Source of the DNA: Rhodospirillales bacterium
GTDB taxonomy: Bacteria; Pseudomonadota; Alphaproteobacteria; Rhodospirillales; JAPHRK01
DNA length: 52,369 nt
Direction: 5' to 3'
Assembly (NCBI GenBank): GCA_026196105.1
Contig: JAPHRK010000010.1
Location: 1-52,369 of the forward strand
A model generated the notes under the pieces. The model did no database searches, was not told where the DNA came from, and saw only the letters and a program-made list of their open reading frames with translations. This document shows positions 1 to 9,043 of the stretch, one piece after another (the first letter of the stretch is position 1; every line of letters starts with the position of its first letter). The translations under genes and the position numbers were made by a program.

Positions 1-203
1 AGATAAAACAAGTCATTCATTGAGAGAATCTCCTTTGCCTCAATGAATCACAGATTAGCTCAATTGGGAATCTTAAAATTTAATGGGTCCTGAGCCTAGT
101 GATTTGCAATTTATTTTCAACATACAAAACTCAACCGAAAGAACAAAAGCCTTCATTCCTTCGGGATTAAACTTATACGTAAGTGTGACCAAGAAATTTA
201 CTA
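1..203. other. Intergenic stretch downstream of speE with a hairpin
   Basis: No gene is visible. Positions 15-24 (ATTCATTGAG) and 39-48 (CTCAATGAAT) form a perfect 10-bp inverted repeat around a 14-base loop. Read on the minus strand it lies about 155 bases after the speE stop and is followed by a weak T-containing run, so it may end the speDE transcript, but the U tract is poor. Confidence 0.4.
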
Positions 204-1064
204 CTAAATTTTGAGATTTTTAATGTATTCAGGCAAAGCAAAGGCCGCATTATGTACAGCAGCATTATAATACTTTGTTTGTAAAGAGAGGGGGACAACC
301 CGTTCCTCTAATATCGCCGTACTGTGCTGACGTAGTGTCTTGTTCATGGTTGCCCAGCCAAGGGTCATATAGCCCCCCACATAAGTAGGGATTGGCGCGA
401 CAAAAAATGAGGCATCTTTGAAATGAGGACTTAAACGACGGAAGGTCGTCGTGACTTCATCTGGTTGGAATATTGGGACACCATTTTGAGTAATCAGAAT
501 ACCATTATCACCAAGGCACCGCTTGCAATCCTTATAGAAAGCTTCAGTAAATAGGACTTCACCAGGCCCGATTGGGTCTGTTGAATCAACAATAATTACA
601 TCAAATTGCCGATCAATCTCAGCTACAAATTTAATACCGTCTGTGATTAATAGTTCGGTGCGAGGGTTTTCAAATGCTCCATCACTCAAGCTAGGCATAT
701 ACTCAATACACAGATCGACAACACTACGATCTAACTCAACCATCGTAGGCGAAACTAGAGGGTGCTTTAGGACCTCTCTTAAAACGCCACCATCACCGCC
801 ACCAATGATCAACACATTTTTGGCATTCCCATGTGCAATGATCGGAACATGGGCCATCATTTCATGGTATATGAATTCGTCTTTTTCAGTGGTTTGAATA
901 ACCCCATCAAGGGCTAAGACTCTCCCAAACGTCGGCGTTTCAAAGATGACTAAATCCTGAAACTCCGTTTTTTCTCGATAAATTTCTTTTGTGACCTGAA
1001 AACGCTGAGCGTAACCATGTCCACTTCCATGAAGGTGAAGGCCTTCTTCGAACCATTCACTCAT
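204..1064 (-). CDS. speE: Spermidine synthase (polyamine aminopropyltransferase)
   Basis: Transfers the aminopropyl group of decarboxylated SAM to putrescine, giving spermidine in the cytoplasm. The 286-residue length is normal. Family signatures are visible: the SAM-pocket glycine motif IIGGGDGGVLREVLKH (around residues 86-101) and the catalytic loop DSTDPIGPGEVLF (around 160-172). The start lies three bases after the speD stop, so the two are clearly co-transcribed and speD supplies its substrate. The pair follows the flagellar operon on the same strand after a short gap and may be partly read through from it. Confidence 0.95.
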   Translation of the reverse strand: MSEWFEEGLHLHGSGHGYAQRFQVTKEIYREKTEFQDLVIFETPTFGRVLALDGVIQTTEKDEFIYHEMMAHVPIIAHGNAKNVLIIGGGDGGVLREVLKHPLVSPTMVELDRSVVDLCIEYMPSLSDGAFENPRTELLITDGIKFVAEIDRQFDVIIVDSTDPIGPGEVLFTEAFYKDCKRCLGDNGILITQNGVPIFQPDEVTTTFRRLSPHFKDASFFVAPIPTYVGGYMTLGWATMNKTLRQHSTAILEERVVPLSLQTKYYNAAVHNAAFALPEYIKNLKI

Positions 1065-1067
1065 TTA

Positions 1068-1556
1068 TCAAGACTCGTTAATAATGCCACGATGCTGCTC
1101 ATCTAAATCAATTTTTTGGGGATTGAAAGCGTCTTTAAGAGCAGGGATTCCTTGATAGGGGTCACATTCACCACACATAAAAATATCCAAGGCTGCATAT
1201 TGGCGCTCCGGCCAGGTATGAATGCTGATATGAGACTCAGCCAAAACCACAACACCAGAAATTCCGCCATTTGGCGTAAAGTGATGCAAGTGACAATGAA
1301 GAATGGTTGCCCCAGCATCGGTAGCTGCTTTTTTCAAAGCATATTCTGTGGCTTCCAAGTCATTGAGGTTTTCTGCCCCCCAAAGATCGACCAACAGATG
1401 CATTCCCGCAAATTTAACACCATCTTTTTCGACAAAATAATCTTTATCATTGTCGATAACTGGATAAATTTTGTTCTTTTTACTTTCGGCAACAGATTTT
1501 GGTGTAATTTCCCTCAGATCTGCCCCAATTTCAGCAAGCACAGCATTATCAGCCAT
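1068..1556 (-). CDS. speD: S-adenosylmethionine decarboxylase proenzyme, bacterial short form
   Basis: Decarboxylates SAM to provide the aminopropyl donor for SpeE. The 162-residue proenzyme has the self-cleavage sequence AESHISIHTWPE. Ser108, after Glu107, is the expected precursor of the pyruvoyl cofactor, and His109 and the downstream CGECDP segment are also typical. It has a ~45-residue N-terminal extension compared with the ~120-residue SpeH type. A GC-rich hairpin (CCCGCC/GGCGGG, about 1577-1600) lies in the 94-base gap after the TPR gene, which suggests its own promoter or at least partial separation from the flagellar genes. Confidence 0.93.
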   Translation of the reverse strand: MADNAVLAEIGADLREITPKSVAESKKNKIYPVIDNDKDYFVEKDGVKFAGMHLLVDLWGAENLNDLEATEYALKKAATDAGATILHCHLHHFTPNGGISGVVVLAESHISIHTWPERQYAALDIFMCGECDPYQGIPALKDAFNPQKIDLDEQHRGIINES

Positions 1557-1650
1557 TTCTCACTCCAAAATCAGCACCCGCCCCAACATGGCGAAGGCGG
1601 GATATTTCGCTCATTCTGAATTTAAATGCAAGAAAAATTAGCGTTAAAAA

Positions 1651-4600
1651 TTATTTTTGAGCTGTTTCTTGATCTTCAACGGCTTTTAAGCGGGCTTCAT
1701 ATGCAGCCATGAAGGTTTGGAAACTCTCAACTTCCTTAACCCGCCGTGATACTGATCTAAAATCAATCAAGCCACGACTAGAAGCACTGGTAATAAGTTG
1801 GTAGGCATCTTCATAAGGCCCACCGGCCATGAGAGGGGTATATTTTTCCCTAGCTCTGGCAAGCCCTCTCTCATTCCCCCCAAGAACCAAGGCAACACCA
1901 AGGTTAAGAATATACTTCATTTGCTTTTCAGTGAGTTTTGAATCTTTTTCGATATTCTCACCTTTTACAATCCGTTGCAGGGACTGAGCCGCATCGGGCC
2001 ATTTTTGGCTACGCCAGAACATTTCAGAACGAATTAAATCTGCTTCTTTGGATTCATCTTCGCCAAGGGTCAACAAAGCCTCGTCGTTTCGCTTTAACTC
2101 CATCAATGTCCGAGCCTGAAGATGGCGTCGCATCACAGCTAATTCATCCGGAATACCAGGACTATCTGTATTAGTGATGGTTTTTAAAGCTTCTTCTAAA
2201 TTTCTATTCATCATATAGATTAGGGCAAGCTTGGCGCCAACCTTGGCTTTTTGCTCACCTTTCAAACGGAATGAGACCTGGTTTTCCAAAAGTTTGGCAG
2301 CTCTGTCTAATAAATCTACCGACACCAATCGATCCGCCAATCTGCGAATCATTAAGTCACCTTTATCCCCTGCGGGGGTAAGCTCTTTAAACTCCTCATA
2401 AAGAGCAATCGCTTTTATAGGTGAAACCTTGTCTGCTTCACCATCAAGATAAAGCTTCTCAAAAGCGCCAGACATTTCTTGGGTGATTTCAGGGGTGCGA
2501 GGATGTTTTCTGAAATTAGTCGCAGCTTCTTTAAGAGCAAGAAGAGCTTTGCGATAATTCTTTTCAGTAAAGTACAGGACACCAAGTTTACGCAACAGAT
2601 TAAACTCAAAATCATCTCCGCGCCAAGCAAAGCGTAACTTTTCCAGCTCTTCAATAGCTTCTTTATTGGTAATTTTTTCTAGAACACGAAGCACTTCAGC
2701 ACGAGCATAAGCCGCTTTCGCTCTTGAGGGACGATGGGCTCCATCTTGCGCTTCTTCCCACTTTTTTACAGCTTCATCAACATTACCACCCAGCTCTAAA
2801 ACCCGCCCTTGTAGGTAAGCCAACTGCCCCTGTTCACGTGGTGTTGGCTCTTCAAGTTTAAGCATATCCAGGAAGCGCTCTGCAGCTTTAACATCACCAG
2901 AGGCAATTGCCGTTTCAATAGATAGTGCCCCAAGAGGCATCTTCAGCTTCCGAGGATAGGTTCTAATAATTCCTCCAAACCGCCGAAGGTTCTCAGAGGC
3001 TTTGTTTAGATTACCATCTGATGCATAAGAAGAGGCGAGCCAATAGCGCGCTTCATCATTATGGCTGAGATCTTCTCTTGAAAACTCTTGAATAGCAGTT
3101 TTATACCGCCCTTTAAGAAATTTAGCTGCACCACGAAGGGCTGCAAATTCGACATCTTTTGTGACTTCTGGCCGCTCTATCAACATCAAGCGCAAAATCG
3201 CATCAGCCTCATGCCCCATTCCAAAGGACAGGAAAAATCGCCCTAAGGCCATTCTGGCTTTTTCACGTTCGGGACCTTTTGTTTTTGAAATATTGTATTG
3301 AAGGTTCTGTCGGTTTTCGTTGAATTCTTTTAAATCCGTTATTTGCCAACTTCTAAATTGGAAAACTCTGCTCATAGTTGAAGGTGCTGCAATCTTTGCC
3401 GCAGCTTCAAGCTTTGCATCAAGCGGCGTTACATTTAGGGCAGTCTGGCTCGTTAGCTCAACACCTTGAATGAACGGACGAACCCTTAAATCATCAATTT
3501 TAGGTTCAATAGCAATACCCTGTGCGCTGGGTAGCACTTTGAATTCTACATAATCGCGCTCTTGCCCGATGCCTTGTCCTAGGGGAACGAGGGGAACAAC
3601 AACGAGATTATCGCCTGTGTTTTGATCTCTTAATGGAATGGCAAGGCCAGCTTGAGAAACAGGCATAAACATCCGAGAGCCACCTCCAGGAAGTTTTTCT
3701 GATTTCGAGTCAATAACATTTTGTGGCTTCAAAGGTTGGCGCTTGAATTGTAAAACCCAATCAAATCCATTGCGACCAATACGGGGGTTTATATCTTCAG
3801 GTAAGACCAAGCGAAGAGCCGTAGCTCGATCAACGGGAAGCTTGATGATATCCCTAATCACCCCGCCAGCAGCTTCTTTTAACCCGGCGATATTAGGTGT
3901 CGAATGGCGATCAAAAACAACCCACAAAGTTCCAGAGCGTCTGAATATTGCTGCTGCAACAGGTTCATTCCAAGGGAAACTTAAGGTGAATTCTTCAGGC
4001 CCTGTTGCGGCCTCAGTTTCCGCCGTTAGTTGAATTGGCTTGCCAGCTTCCCCAGGCAACTTTGTAAGAGGGGCCGTCCCTTCTTCTCCAGGCTTAGCTA
4101 CGACAGGTTTTTCTCCTGGTTTCAGTGCTTCTTTATCAGGAGTTTCCAACTTTCCAGCAACGGTTACAGGTTTGGTAGGTACTGCTGGAGGTGTTTTTGG
4201 TTCTACCGCTTTGGTATCTTCTTTTTTAGTCTCGGGCTTCGCTGCAGGGGGAGCAGGTTGCACCACTGGTTTCTCTGTTTTTTTCTTAGCAGCTTCAGCA
4301 ATACGTTTTGCAGTAGGGTTTAAAACATCAACAACGACTTTGGGGCCACTCAAAAAGTGCTTAAAGCCAGAACCAGGAGTAACATCAAGGGTTACGACTG
4401 TTTTGTCATCTTGTGTCGAAGCTTTGATTCCCTTCACATTCCGAGGTAAGCGACGGTTAACAGCTTTAAGATTTAAATTAACACCACGGGCAAATTCTAT
4501 GGTCGCCGTTGAGCCCTTATCTTCAAGTTTATAGTCCACCTTAGTGGGCCAGTCGAAGACAAGGCGACTATAATCTTTATGTTGCCCACTCCGAACGCCG

Positions 4601-5058
4601 ATGGTTGGACCTTTTGTACTGGCTTTTGCTGGTGCTGACTCTGGAGAAGTCTCTGCCTTTGCTTTAGGGGTAGGAGTTGGCTCTGGCCCCTCCCCTGTAT
4701 CATCCATCAAATCAACAACGACCGAACGCCCCATATCAAAGTCACGTAAGCCAATTTTCTTGGTGAGCGTTAATACAACACCTTGACCATCCGCCGTAGG
4801 TGTCGCTGAGCGAATATATTTCCTAAGAGCTCTTACAGCTTGTCCATAATCAGCTTCAATATTTTTGCGAAATAAAACCGTCAGTTGGTCGCCTTCAACA
4901 GTTGCCGTATAAGGAGTTGGCACTCCCCAGTTAAAGACCAACCGCCCATAACCAGGATGAACACCTCCTTTGACCTCAACAGGTTCTGCAGACGCCACTC
5001 CGGTCAGCAAGAAGGAGGTAAGACATAGTATGACCAGAAAAAAAGAACGCCCAATCAT
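1651..5058 (-). CDS. Large periplasmic TPR protein with N-terminal AMIN-like repeats, flagellar/stator operon
   Basis: 1135 residues starting with a Sec signal peptide (hydrophobic 4-20, likely cleavage after ASA near residue 24), so probably periplasmic. The N-terminal third holds two clear copies and one weaker copy of a beta-rich, AMIN-like module (about residues 27-120, 152-248, 350-455; note the repeated RLVFNW / RLVFDW), separated by Pro/Lys/Glu-rich linkers. The rest (about 560-1100) is helical with TPR-like repeats. Its start overlaps the stop of the upstream motB-like gene by 4 bp, so translation is coupled. By context it may bind stator or peptidoglycan components, in the way rhizobial MotC binds MotB; that role is inference. 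No enzymatic motif was seen. Confidence 0.8.
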   Translation of the reverse strand: MIGRSFFLVILCLTSFLLTGVASAEPVEVKGGVHPGYGRLVFNWGVPTPYTATVEGDQLTVLFRKNIEADYGQAVRALRKYIRSATPTADGQGVVLTLTKKIGLRDFDMGRSVVVDLMDDTGEGPEPTPTPKAKAETSPESAPAKASTKGPTIGVRSGQHKDYSRLVFDWPTKVDYKLEDKGSTATIEFARGVNLNLKAVNRRLPRNVKGIKASTQDDKTVVTLDVTPGSGFKHFLSGPKVVVDVLNPTAKRIAEAAKKKTEKPVVQPAPPAAKPETKKEDTKAVEPKTPPAVPTKPVTVAGKLETPDKEALKPGEKPVVAKPGEEGTAPLTKLPGEAGKPIQLTAETEAATGPEEFTLSFPWNEPVAAAIFRRSGTLWVVFDRHSTPNIAGLKEAAGGVIRDIIKLPVDRATALRLVLPEDINPRIGRNGFDWVLQFKRQPLKPQNVIDSKSEKLPGGGSRMFMPVSQAGLAIPLRDQNTGDNLVVVPLVPLGQGIGQERDYVEFKVLPSAQGIAIEPKIDDLRVRPFIQGVELTSQTALNVTPLDAKLEAAAKIAAPSTMSRVFQFRSWQITDLKEFNENRQNLQYNISKTKGPEREKARMALGRFFLSFGMGHEADAILRLMLIERPEVTKDVEFAALRGAAKFLKGRYKTAIQEFSREDLSHNDEARYWLASSYASDGNLNKASENLRRFGGIIRTYPRKLKMPLGALSIETAIASGDVKAAERFLDMLKLEEPTPREQGQLAYLQGRVLELGGNVDEAVKKWEEAQDGAHRPSRAKAAYARAEVLRVLEKITNKEAIEELEKLRFAWRGDDFEFNLLRKLGVLYFTEKNYRKALLALKEAATNFRKHPRTPEITQEMSGAFEKLYLDGEADKVSPIKAIALYEEFKELTPAGDKGDLMIRRLADRLVSVDLLDRAAKLLENQVSFRLKGEQKAKVGAKLALIYMMNRNLEEALKTITNTDSPGIPDELAVMRRHLQARTLMELKRNDEALLTLGEDESKEADLIRSEMFWRSQKWPDAAQSLQRIVKGENIEKDSKLTEKQMKYILNLGVALVLGGNERGLARAREKYTPLMAGGPYEDAYQLITSASSRGLIDFRSVSRRVKEVESFQTFMAAYEARLKAVEDQETAQK

Positions 5059-5786
5059 CGAGTGAAATCCGTTGGCATAACGACGACATCAACACGACGG
5101 GCTAGAACATTTTGCTCAGCTTCACTCAAATCCTGTGAGGCTTGAATTTTAGAATCCGCATAACCAAAAGCCATAATCTCTTCAGTATACCCTGCTCGCC
5201 TTAAGGCGTTAGAAACAGAAATAGCTCTCCCAAGAGACAATTCCCAGTTTGATTCATAGAGAGCACTTTTAAGAGGGACCGGATCAGTATGCCCATTCAC
5301 ACCAATCAGGTTATCAACGTTACGCAGAACACCACCTAGCTCAAACATCGCTTCTTGGGCGGCTTTTGAAAGGACAGCACTTCCAGGATTAAAGAAAAGG
5401 TCCCCAGGTAGTGAAATCACAAGGCGATCATCTAGGAGTTTTAGCTCAGTTTTTGAGAGGGCAGAGCCGGGCTCCAGCTTCTCTTCAATAACCGCATGAA
5501 GGTATTCTAGGTTAATGGCACGTTTTCTGAAAACGGTAGAAATATTAAACTGAGCCGTCGGTTGAGTAACTCTTTCTTCCAATTGCGGGTTCAAACTCTT
5601 GGATAAAGCATTAATCATCTCATCCCATTTATCCACCTTCACAGAAGACATCGAGAACAAGAGGACAAAAAATGTCAGCATAAGCGAGACTAGGTCAGTA
5701 AATGTTACCATCCAGGCTTTAGAACTTTTGCTTCTTTCACCGACACCAAAAACATCAACACTTGAGGAGTTTTCCTGATAATTCAT
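5055..5786 (-). CDS. motB: MotB-type stator protein (OmpA/MotB domain)
   Basis: 243 residues. An N-terminal cytoplasmic tail is followed by one membrane helix WMVTFTDLVSLMLTFFVLLF (25-44) carrying Asp31, the position of the proton-binding Asp32 of E. coli MotB. A C-terminal OmpA-like peptidoglycan-binding domain follows, with NGHTDPVPL and the SLGRAISVSNALRRAGY helix. It overlaps the upstream MotB-like gene by 4 bp (ATGA) and the downstream TPR gene by 4 bp. No motA is in the window, so the MotA partner must be encoded elsewhere. Assignment to the flagellar motor is supported by cheY/cheZ/fliM in the same operon. Confidence 0.85.
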   Translation of the reverse strand: MNYQENSSSVDVFGVGERSKSSKAWMVTFTDLVSLMLTFFVLLFSMSSVKVDKWDEMINALSKSLNPQLEERVTQPTAQFNISTVFRKRAINLEYLHAVIEEKLEPGSALSKTELKLLDDRLVISLPGDLFFNPGSAVLSKAAQEAMFELGGVLRNVDNLIGVNGHTDPVPLKSALYESNWELSLGRAISVSNALRRAGYTEEIMAFGYADSKIQASQDLSEAEQNVLARRVDVVVMPTDFTR

Positions 5787-6580
5787 CGGAACACCTCCAC
5801 AGGATCAGGCTCAGCTAAAGGAATAGCCTGAGTTGGGGCTGGTGTTGTCGCAACTGGAGCAGCCAAAGGTAAACCGTTATCAAGTGCATCTTCAGGGTCT
5901 ATGACAGGGGCCGGTTCAGTAATAACATCTCGGACAAAGAAATGGAGGGTCACCTCTTTAGGGTCACCCGCCATCATGCCAATAACAACGCCGTCTGGAG
6001 GGGCTCCCCGCTCTCGCATCTCACGAGCAAACGCCCCAGCTCGTTTCATTTCAAGAGATTGACCAATGGGCAAGCCTCCCCCTGGAACTGACTTGCTACC
6101 TATGATGAATTCTACATCATAGCGCAAACCTGGCGGGCTGCTGCTTTGAGAAGCAATAATACGATCCATTAGAGGGTTTTGGGCCGGGCGAATACGGGCT
6201 TCATCAGGGAAATACAAAGTATCTGAGGGCATGGTGACTTTCATATGCTTACCAGGTTGCATAACCTCGACCTTTGCCACTTGAACGGCTGCGGCAAAAA
6301 GTCCCTGGATGCGTTCGATGAATTGTTCACCTGCGATAATATTTCCCGATTCACCTGTATAACTCGAAAGTTCTTTCGGCTGCGGTAAGATTGCCGCAAA
6401 AGTCGTTGTTAAACTATCTTGAACGGCTTTTGCTTTAAGTTCTTCTGTACTGGAAATGCTGACTAAAATAATAAAGAACGCTAAAATGAGAAGATAGAGG
6501 CCTAAGAAGATCGCGATTGTATCGCTCCCCCCTGAACTCCCCTGGTCTATCTCATCTTGTATGAACTCTATTTGGTCCAT
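5783..6580 (-). CDS. MotB-like paralogue lacking the proton-binding aspartate
   Basis: 265 residues with one N-terminal membrane helix (FLGLYLLILAFFIILVSISS, 25-44) that aligns without gaps to the MotB helix encoded next door (FTDLVSLMLTFFVLLFSMSS). The essential Asp is replaced by Gly27. The periplasmic part resembles a diverged OmpA/MotB domain (FPDEARIRP, then a helix around RAGAFAREMRERGAPP) and ends in a Pro/Ala-rich tail. It starts 20 bases after cheZ. It probably assembles beside the true MotB but cannot carry protons through this residue. Structural partner, regulator or heteromeric stator subunit are all possible. Confidence 0.75.
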   Translation of the reverse strand: MDQIEFIQDEIDQGSSGGSDTIAIFLGLYLLILAFFIILVSISSTEELKAKAVQDSLTTTFAAILPQPKELSSYTGESGNIIAGEQFIERIQGLFAAAVQVAKVEVMQPGKHMKVTMPSDTLYFPDEARIRPAQNPLMDRIIASQSSSPPGLRYDVEFIIGSKSVPGGGLPIGQSLEMKRAGAFAREMRERGAPPDGVVIGMMAGDPKEVTLHFFVRDVITEPAPVIDPEDALDNGLPLAAPVATTPAPTQAIPLAEPDPVEVFR

Positions 6581-6600
6581 GGTGGATTTGTCCCCTGGAC

Positions 6601-7266
6601 TTAGTCAAAGCTAGCGAGCAAAGCATCCACGTCTGATTGATTGCTACCCTGTCCAGCTAACTGTGGCCCTTCAAGAAGGTCATCTTTTTCATTGATTACC
6701 TTCACAACGTCCTGATTAGCGTCATCTTTGATTTTTTGTTCAGCTTTAGCGGCTTCAATTTCGTCACTAAAGGCTTCAACCAATCCATCAACTTTATCTT
6801 CAATATTTTTAAGAGCTGTCACAACTTTAGTGATCCGTTGCCCTGTAATATCTTGAAAAGTACAAGCCTCATAAATTTTTGAGGTAATATCCATGATGCC
6901 ATTTTGCATATCCTGATCTAGATCAGCACAGGCATTTTCAATTTCTTCCGTCGCATCCATAATTGAATTGGTCGCTGTCGCCGTTGCTTCGACGATAGCG
7001 TCCAATTCATCTGTCGCGCTCGGAATAAGGGTTTCACCTACTTCATCAGGACGTAAGGAAGCAATTTCCATACGCGCCTCATGAATATAGTTAGCCAAAT
7101 CCCTCAAATCCGAAAAGAGATCAGTTTCGCTAGACATCCCGCCTTTTGTTACGGCAAGAAGCTCGCCAGCAACATCAGCAAGGAGTTCAACGGGGACATG
7201 GTCCCCATATCTCTCTCTGATCGCTTCGATTCGTTTGGCTCGAAGATCGTCACCCTGATTAGTCAT
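6601..7266 (-). CDS. cheZ: CheY-P phosphatase CheZ
   Basis: 221 residues, mostly long helices expected to form the CheZ four-helix bundle. The catalytic motif FQDITGQRITKV is present; Asp139 and Gln143 occupy the places of E. coli Asp143 and Gln147. The C-terminus QSDVDALLASFD matches the amphipathic CheY-binding peptide of CheZ. It dephosphorylates CheY-P to end the motor-switching signal. It lies 11 bases after cheY on the same transcript, so enzyme and substrate are co-expressed. Confidence 0.88.
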   Translation of the reverse strand: MTNQGDDLRAKRIEAIRERYGDHVPVELLADVAGELLAVTKGGMSSETDLFSDLRDLANYIHEARMEIASLRPDEVGETLIPSATDELDAIVEATATATNSIMDATEEIENACADLDQDMQNGIMDITSKIYEACTFQDITGQRITKVVTALKNIEDKVDGLVEAFSDEIEAAKAEQKIKDDANQDVVKVINEKDDLLEGPQLAGQGSNQSDVDALLASFD

Positions 7267-7277
7267 ACAGAATTACC

Positions 7278-7664
7278 TTAGAAATCCCCGAGAACACTGA
7301 CCATTTTAGCCTTCAGTGTTTCAGCATTAAAAGGTTTGACGATGTAGTTTGATACACCGGCTTCTTTAGCCGCAATCACGTTTTCAGACTTACTTTCAGC
7401 CGTAACCATGATGAAAGGGATGTGCTTATGTTTATCATCTGCACGTACTTCCTTAAGGAACTGCAAGCCAGTCATAGGCTCCATATTCCAATCGGAAATG
7501 ATAAGATGAAAGTCGCCTTGTTTGACTTTTTGCATTGCAGATGAGCCATCAATAGCTTCATCAACATTTGCAAAACCCAATTGGCGTAGCAGGTTACGTA
7601 AAATCCGAAGCATCGTTTTGTAATCATCAACGATGAGGATACTCATATTTTTATCGACAGCCAT
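7278..7664 (-). CDS. cheY: Chemotaxis response regulator CheY
   Basis: Single receiver domain of 128 residues with no output domain. The acidic pair Asp13/Asp14 (IVDDYKTM), the phosphoacceptor Asp58 (IISDWNMEPMTG), the Thr/Ser switch position (MVTAES) and Lys110 (IVKPF) are all present. Phosphorylated CheY binds FliM at the motor switch. It lies between the motE-like gene (140-base gap, possibly with a promoter) and cheZ. Confidence 0.93.
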   Translation of the reverse strand: MAVDKNMSILIVDDYKTMLRILRNLLRQLGFANVDEAIDGSSAMQKVKQGDFHLIISDWNMEPMTGLQFLKEVRADDKHKHIPFIMVTAESKSENVIAAKEAGVSNYIVKPFNAETLKAKMVSVLGDF

Positions 7665-7804
7665 TTATATCTCCATTATTCCGGCGCGTCTCTTATTCGA
7701 GCATAGAGATTAACACGAAGGGTGAATGTTTAAAGTAAAAACATGGGACCCTTTGGTTCAACTCTTTTTTTCAAATACTCACATAATAAAGGTGAATTAT
7801 TATA

Positions 7805-8539
7805 TCAACCCCCTTCACTTCCTGGCAAAGGCATATCCCGCATGCGGGCTAATTCAACCGTCATTTCTTTCGCTTTAGCAGGATTCATCTTTGCCATAAC
7901 AGCTGCAAGCTTACGTTCTTTCATACGCTCCGCTACCATCAACAATGTATCCATATCCAATTCACCAAAGATACGAGCTGCATCTTTAGGTTTCATATTT
8001 TCGTAAATTTTAACGAGGCTTCCCATCTTCTTTTCCTGCTGCTGATCGTGCTGTAGCATCAGGCTAGAGATGGTTTCTTTTAAGTTTCTAAGCTCTTGTA
8101 CTTTCTTATTGATTCGTGCTTCAGCCGCTTTTAACAAGCCATCACGCTGGTTTATTTCAGCCTCACGTTCTTCGATGATTTGGCGGCGGTCTGCCAGTTG
8201 TTGTAAGAGATCAATTTCTTGTTGGGTAAAAAGAGTAGGATCGTTAGCAAGCATTTTAGCTGCCTCAGCCTCATCATCTATCTCTTCTTCATCTTCCACA
8301 ATCTCATCTTCATTATCTGCAGGGTCTTCCTCTCTGGCATTTCCATCTGCAGCCATATCTTGTGGCTTTGCTTCTTCGCCTGTACTTCTCGCCTGCTGAG
8401 CTTCTGCCTTTGCCATGCCCACGCCCTCAACCATACCATCAATGCCCGTCCAGATTGAATTCAACTTAACTGGCAAAAAGACAAGAGCCGCCACAATTGT
8501 AATGGGAATGATACGAATATTGGCAAGGACTTTAAGCAT
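7805..8539 (-). CDS. MotE-like flagellar protein (coiled coil plus MgtE_N-like domain)
   Basis: 244 residues. An N-terminal membrane segment or uncleaved signal anchor (about 8-26) is followed by an Ala/Glu/Asp-rich acidic linker, a long coiled coil (about 105-170), and a C-terminal MgtE_N-like helical domain (YENMKPKDAARIFGELDMDTLLMVAERM, then MNPAKAKEMTVELARM). This architecture matches alphaproteobacterial MotE/FlbB-family proteins, periplasmic chaperones or scaffolds for MotC/stator components. It lies 13 bases downstream of the DUF6468-like gene. Confidence 0.75.
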   Translation of the reverse strand: MLKVLANIRIIPITIVAALVFLPVKLNSIWTGIDGMVEGVGMAKAEAQQARSTGEEAKPQDMAADGNAREEDPADNEDEIVEDEEEIDDEAEAAKMLANDPTLFTQQEIDLLQQLADRRQIIEEREAEINQRDGLLKAAEARINKKVQELRNLKETISSLMLQHDQQQEKKMGSLVKIYENMKPKDAARIFGELDMDTLLMVAERMKERKLAAVMAKMNPAKAKEMTVELARMRDMPLPGSEGG

Positions 8540-8552
8540 AGCTCTCTTCTCC

Positions 8553-9041
8553 CTAACTCATAGACTGCAAGGCTTTTAGGAGCTCTTGCTGTGCTTTAGC
8601 CCGTGCATCAGGACCTTCATCGGCAGGATCAGGAACACGCTGTGGCGGACCTTTTGGTTTTGAAGGAGCGCTCATAAATGCATCTTCAACACCCAAGGGG
8701 TTTTCTGCTGCTAGTTCATTGCGTTTTTCACGCACACCACTTTCTAGACGATCGGCGACAGAAGCACCTCTATCGACTAAGAAAGTCAGATCATCACGGA
8801 TAGATTCTGCCTTTTCGATTTCTTTATTAAGGGCAGAAGCAATCTCGTCAGTCGATCCTCTTAAATTCTGAATACTGGCTTCAGCTTTTCCCGTTGCCTC
8901 TGAAAATTTTGAGGTCAATGATTCCAACTCATCCTTATCTTGACGCAATGCGGTCAATCTACGGTTGAGGGACACAGTATAACCAATTGAGAAAACCAGA
9001 AGAACTGCAATTAAAATATCTAAGATAAGTGAAAAGGCCAT
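8553..9041 (-). CDS. DUF6468-like membrane-anchored coiled-coil protein of the flagellar operon
   Basis: 162 residues. One N-terminal membrane helix (about 5-23) is followed by a coiled coil (about 28-110) and a Pro-rich tail ending in a short helix (AKAQQELLKALQSM). Proteins of this shape lie between fliM and motE in many alphaproteobacteria; the DUF6468 label is from memory of that context. It starts two bases after the fliM stop, so it is translationally linked. Its function is not known; a structural role near the C ring or stator is inference from position. Confidence 0.65.
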   Translation of the reverse strand: MAFSLILDILIAVLLVFSIGYTVSLNRRLTALRQDKDELESLTSKFSEATGKAEASIQNLRGSTDEIASALNKEIEKAESIRDDLTFLVDRGASVADRLESGVREKRNELAAENPLGVEDAFMSAPSKPKGPPQRVPDPADEGPDARAKAQQELLKALQSMS

Positions 9042-9043
9042 TT

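Noticed and set aside
4030-4534. Long plus-strand ORFs inside the TPR gene
   Set aside because: They are the complement of Pro/Lys/Glu-rich linker codons and give low-complexity Ser/Phe/Gly-rich products. The minus-strand gene is clear.
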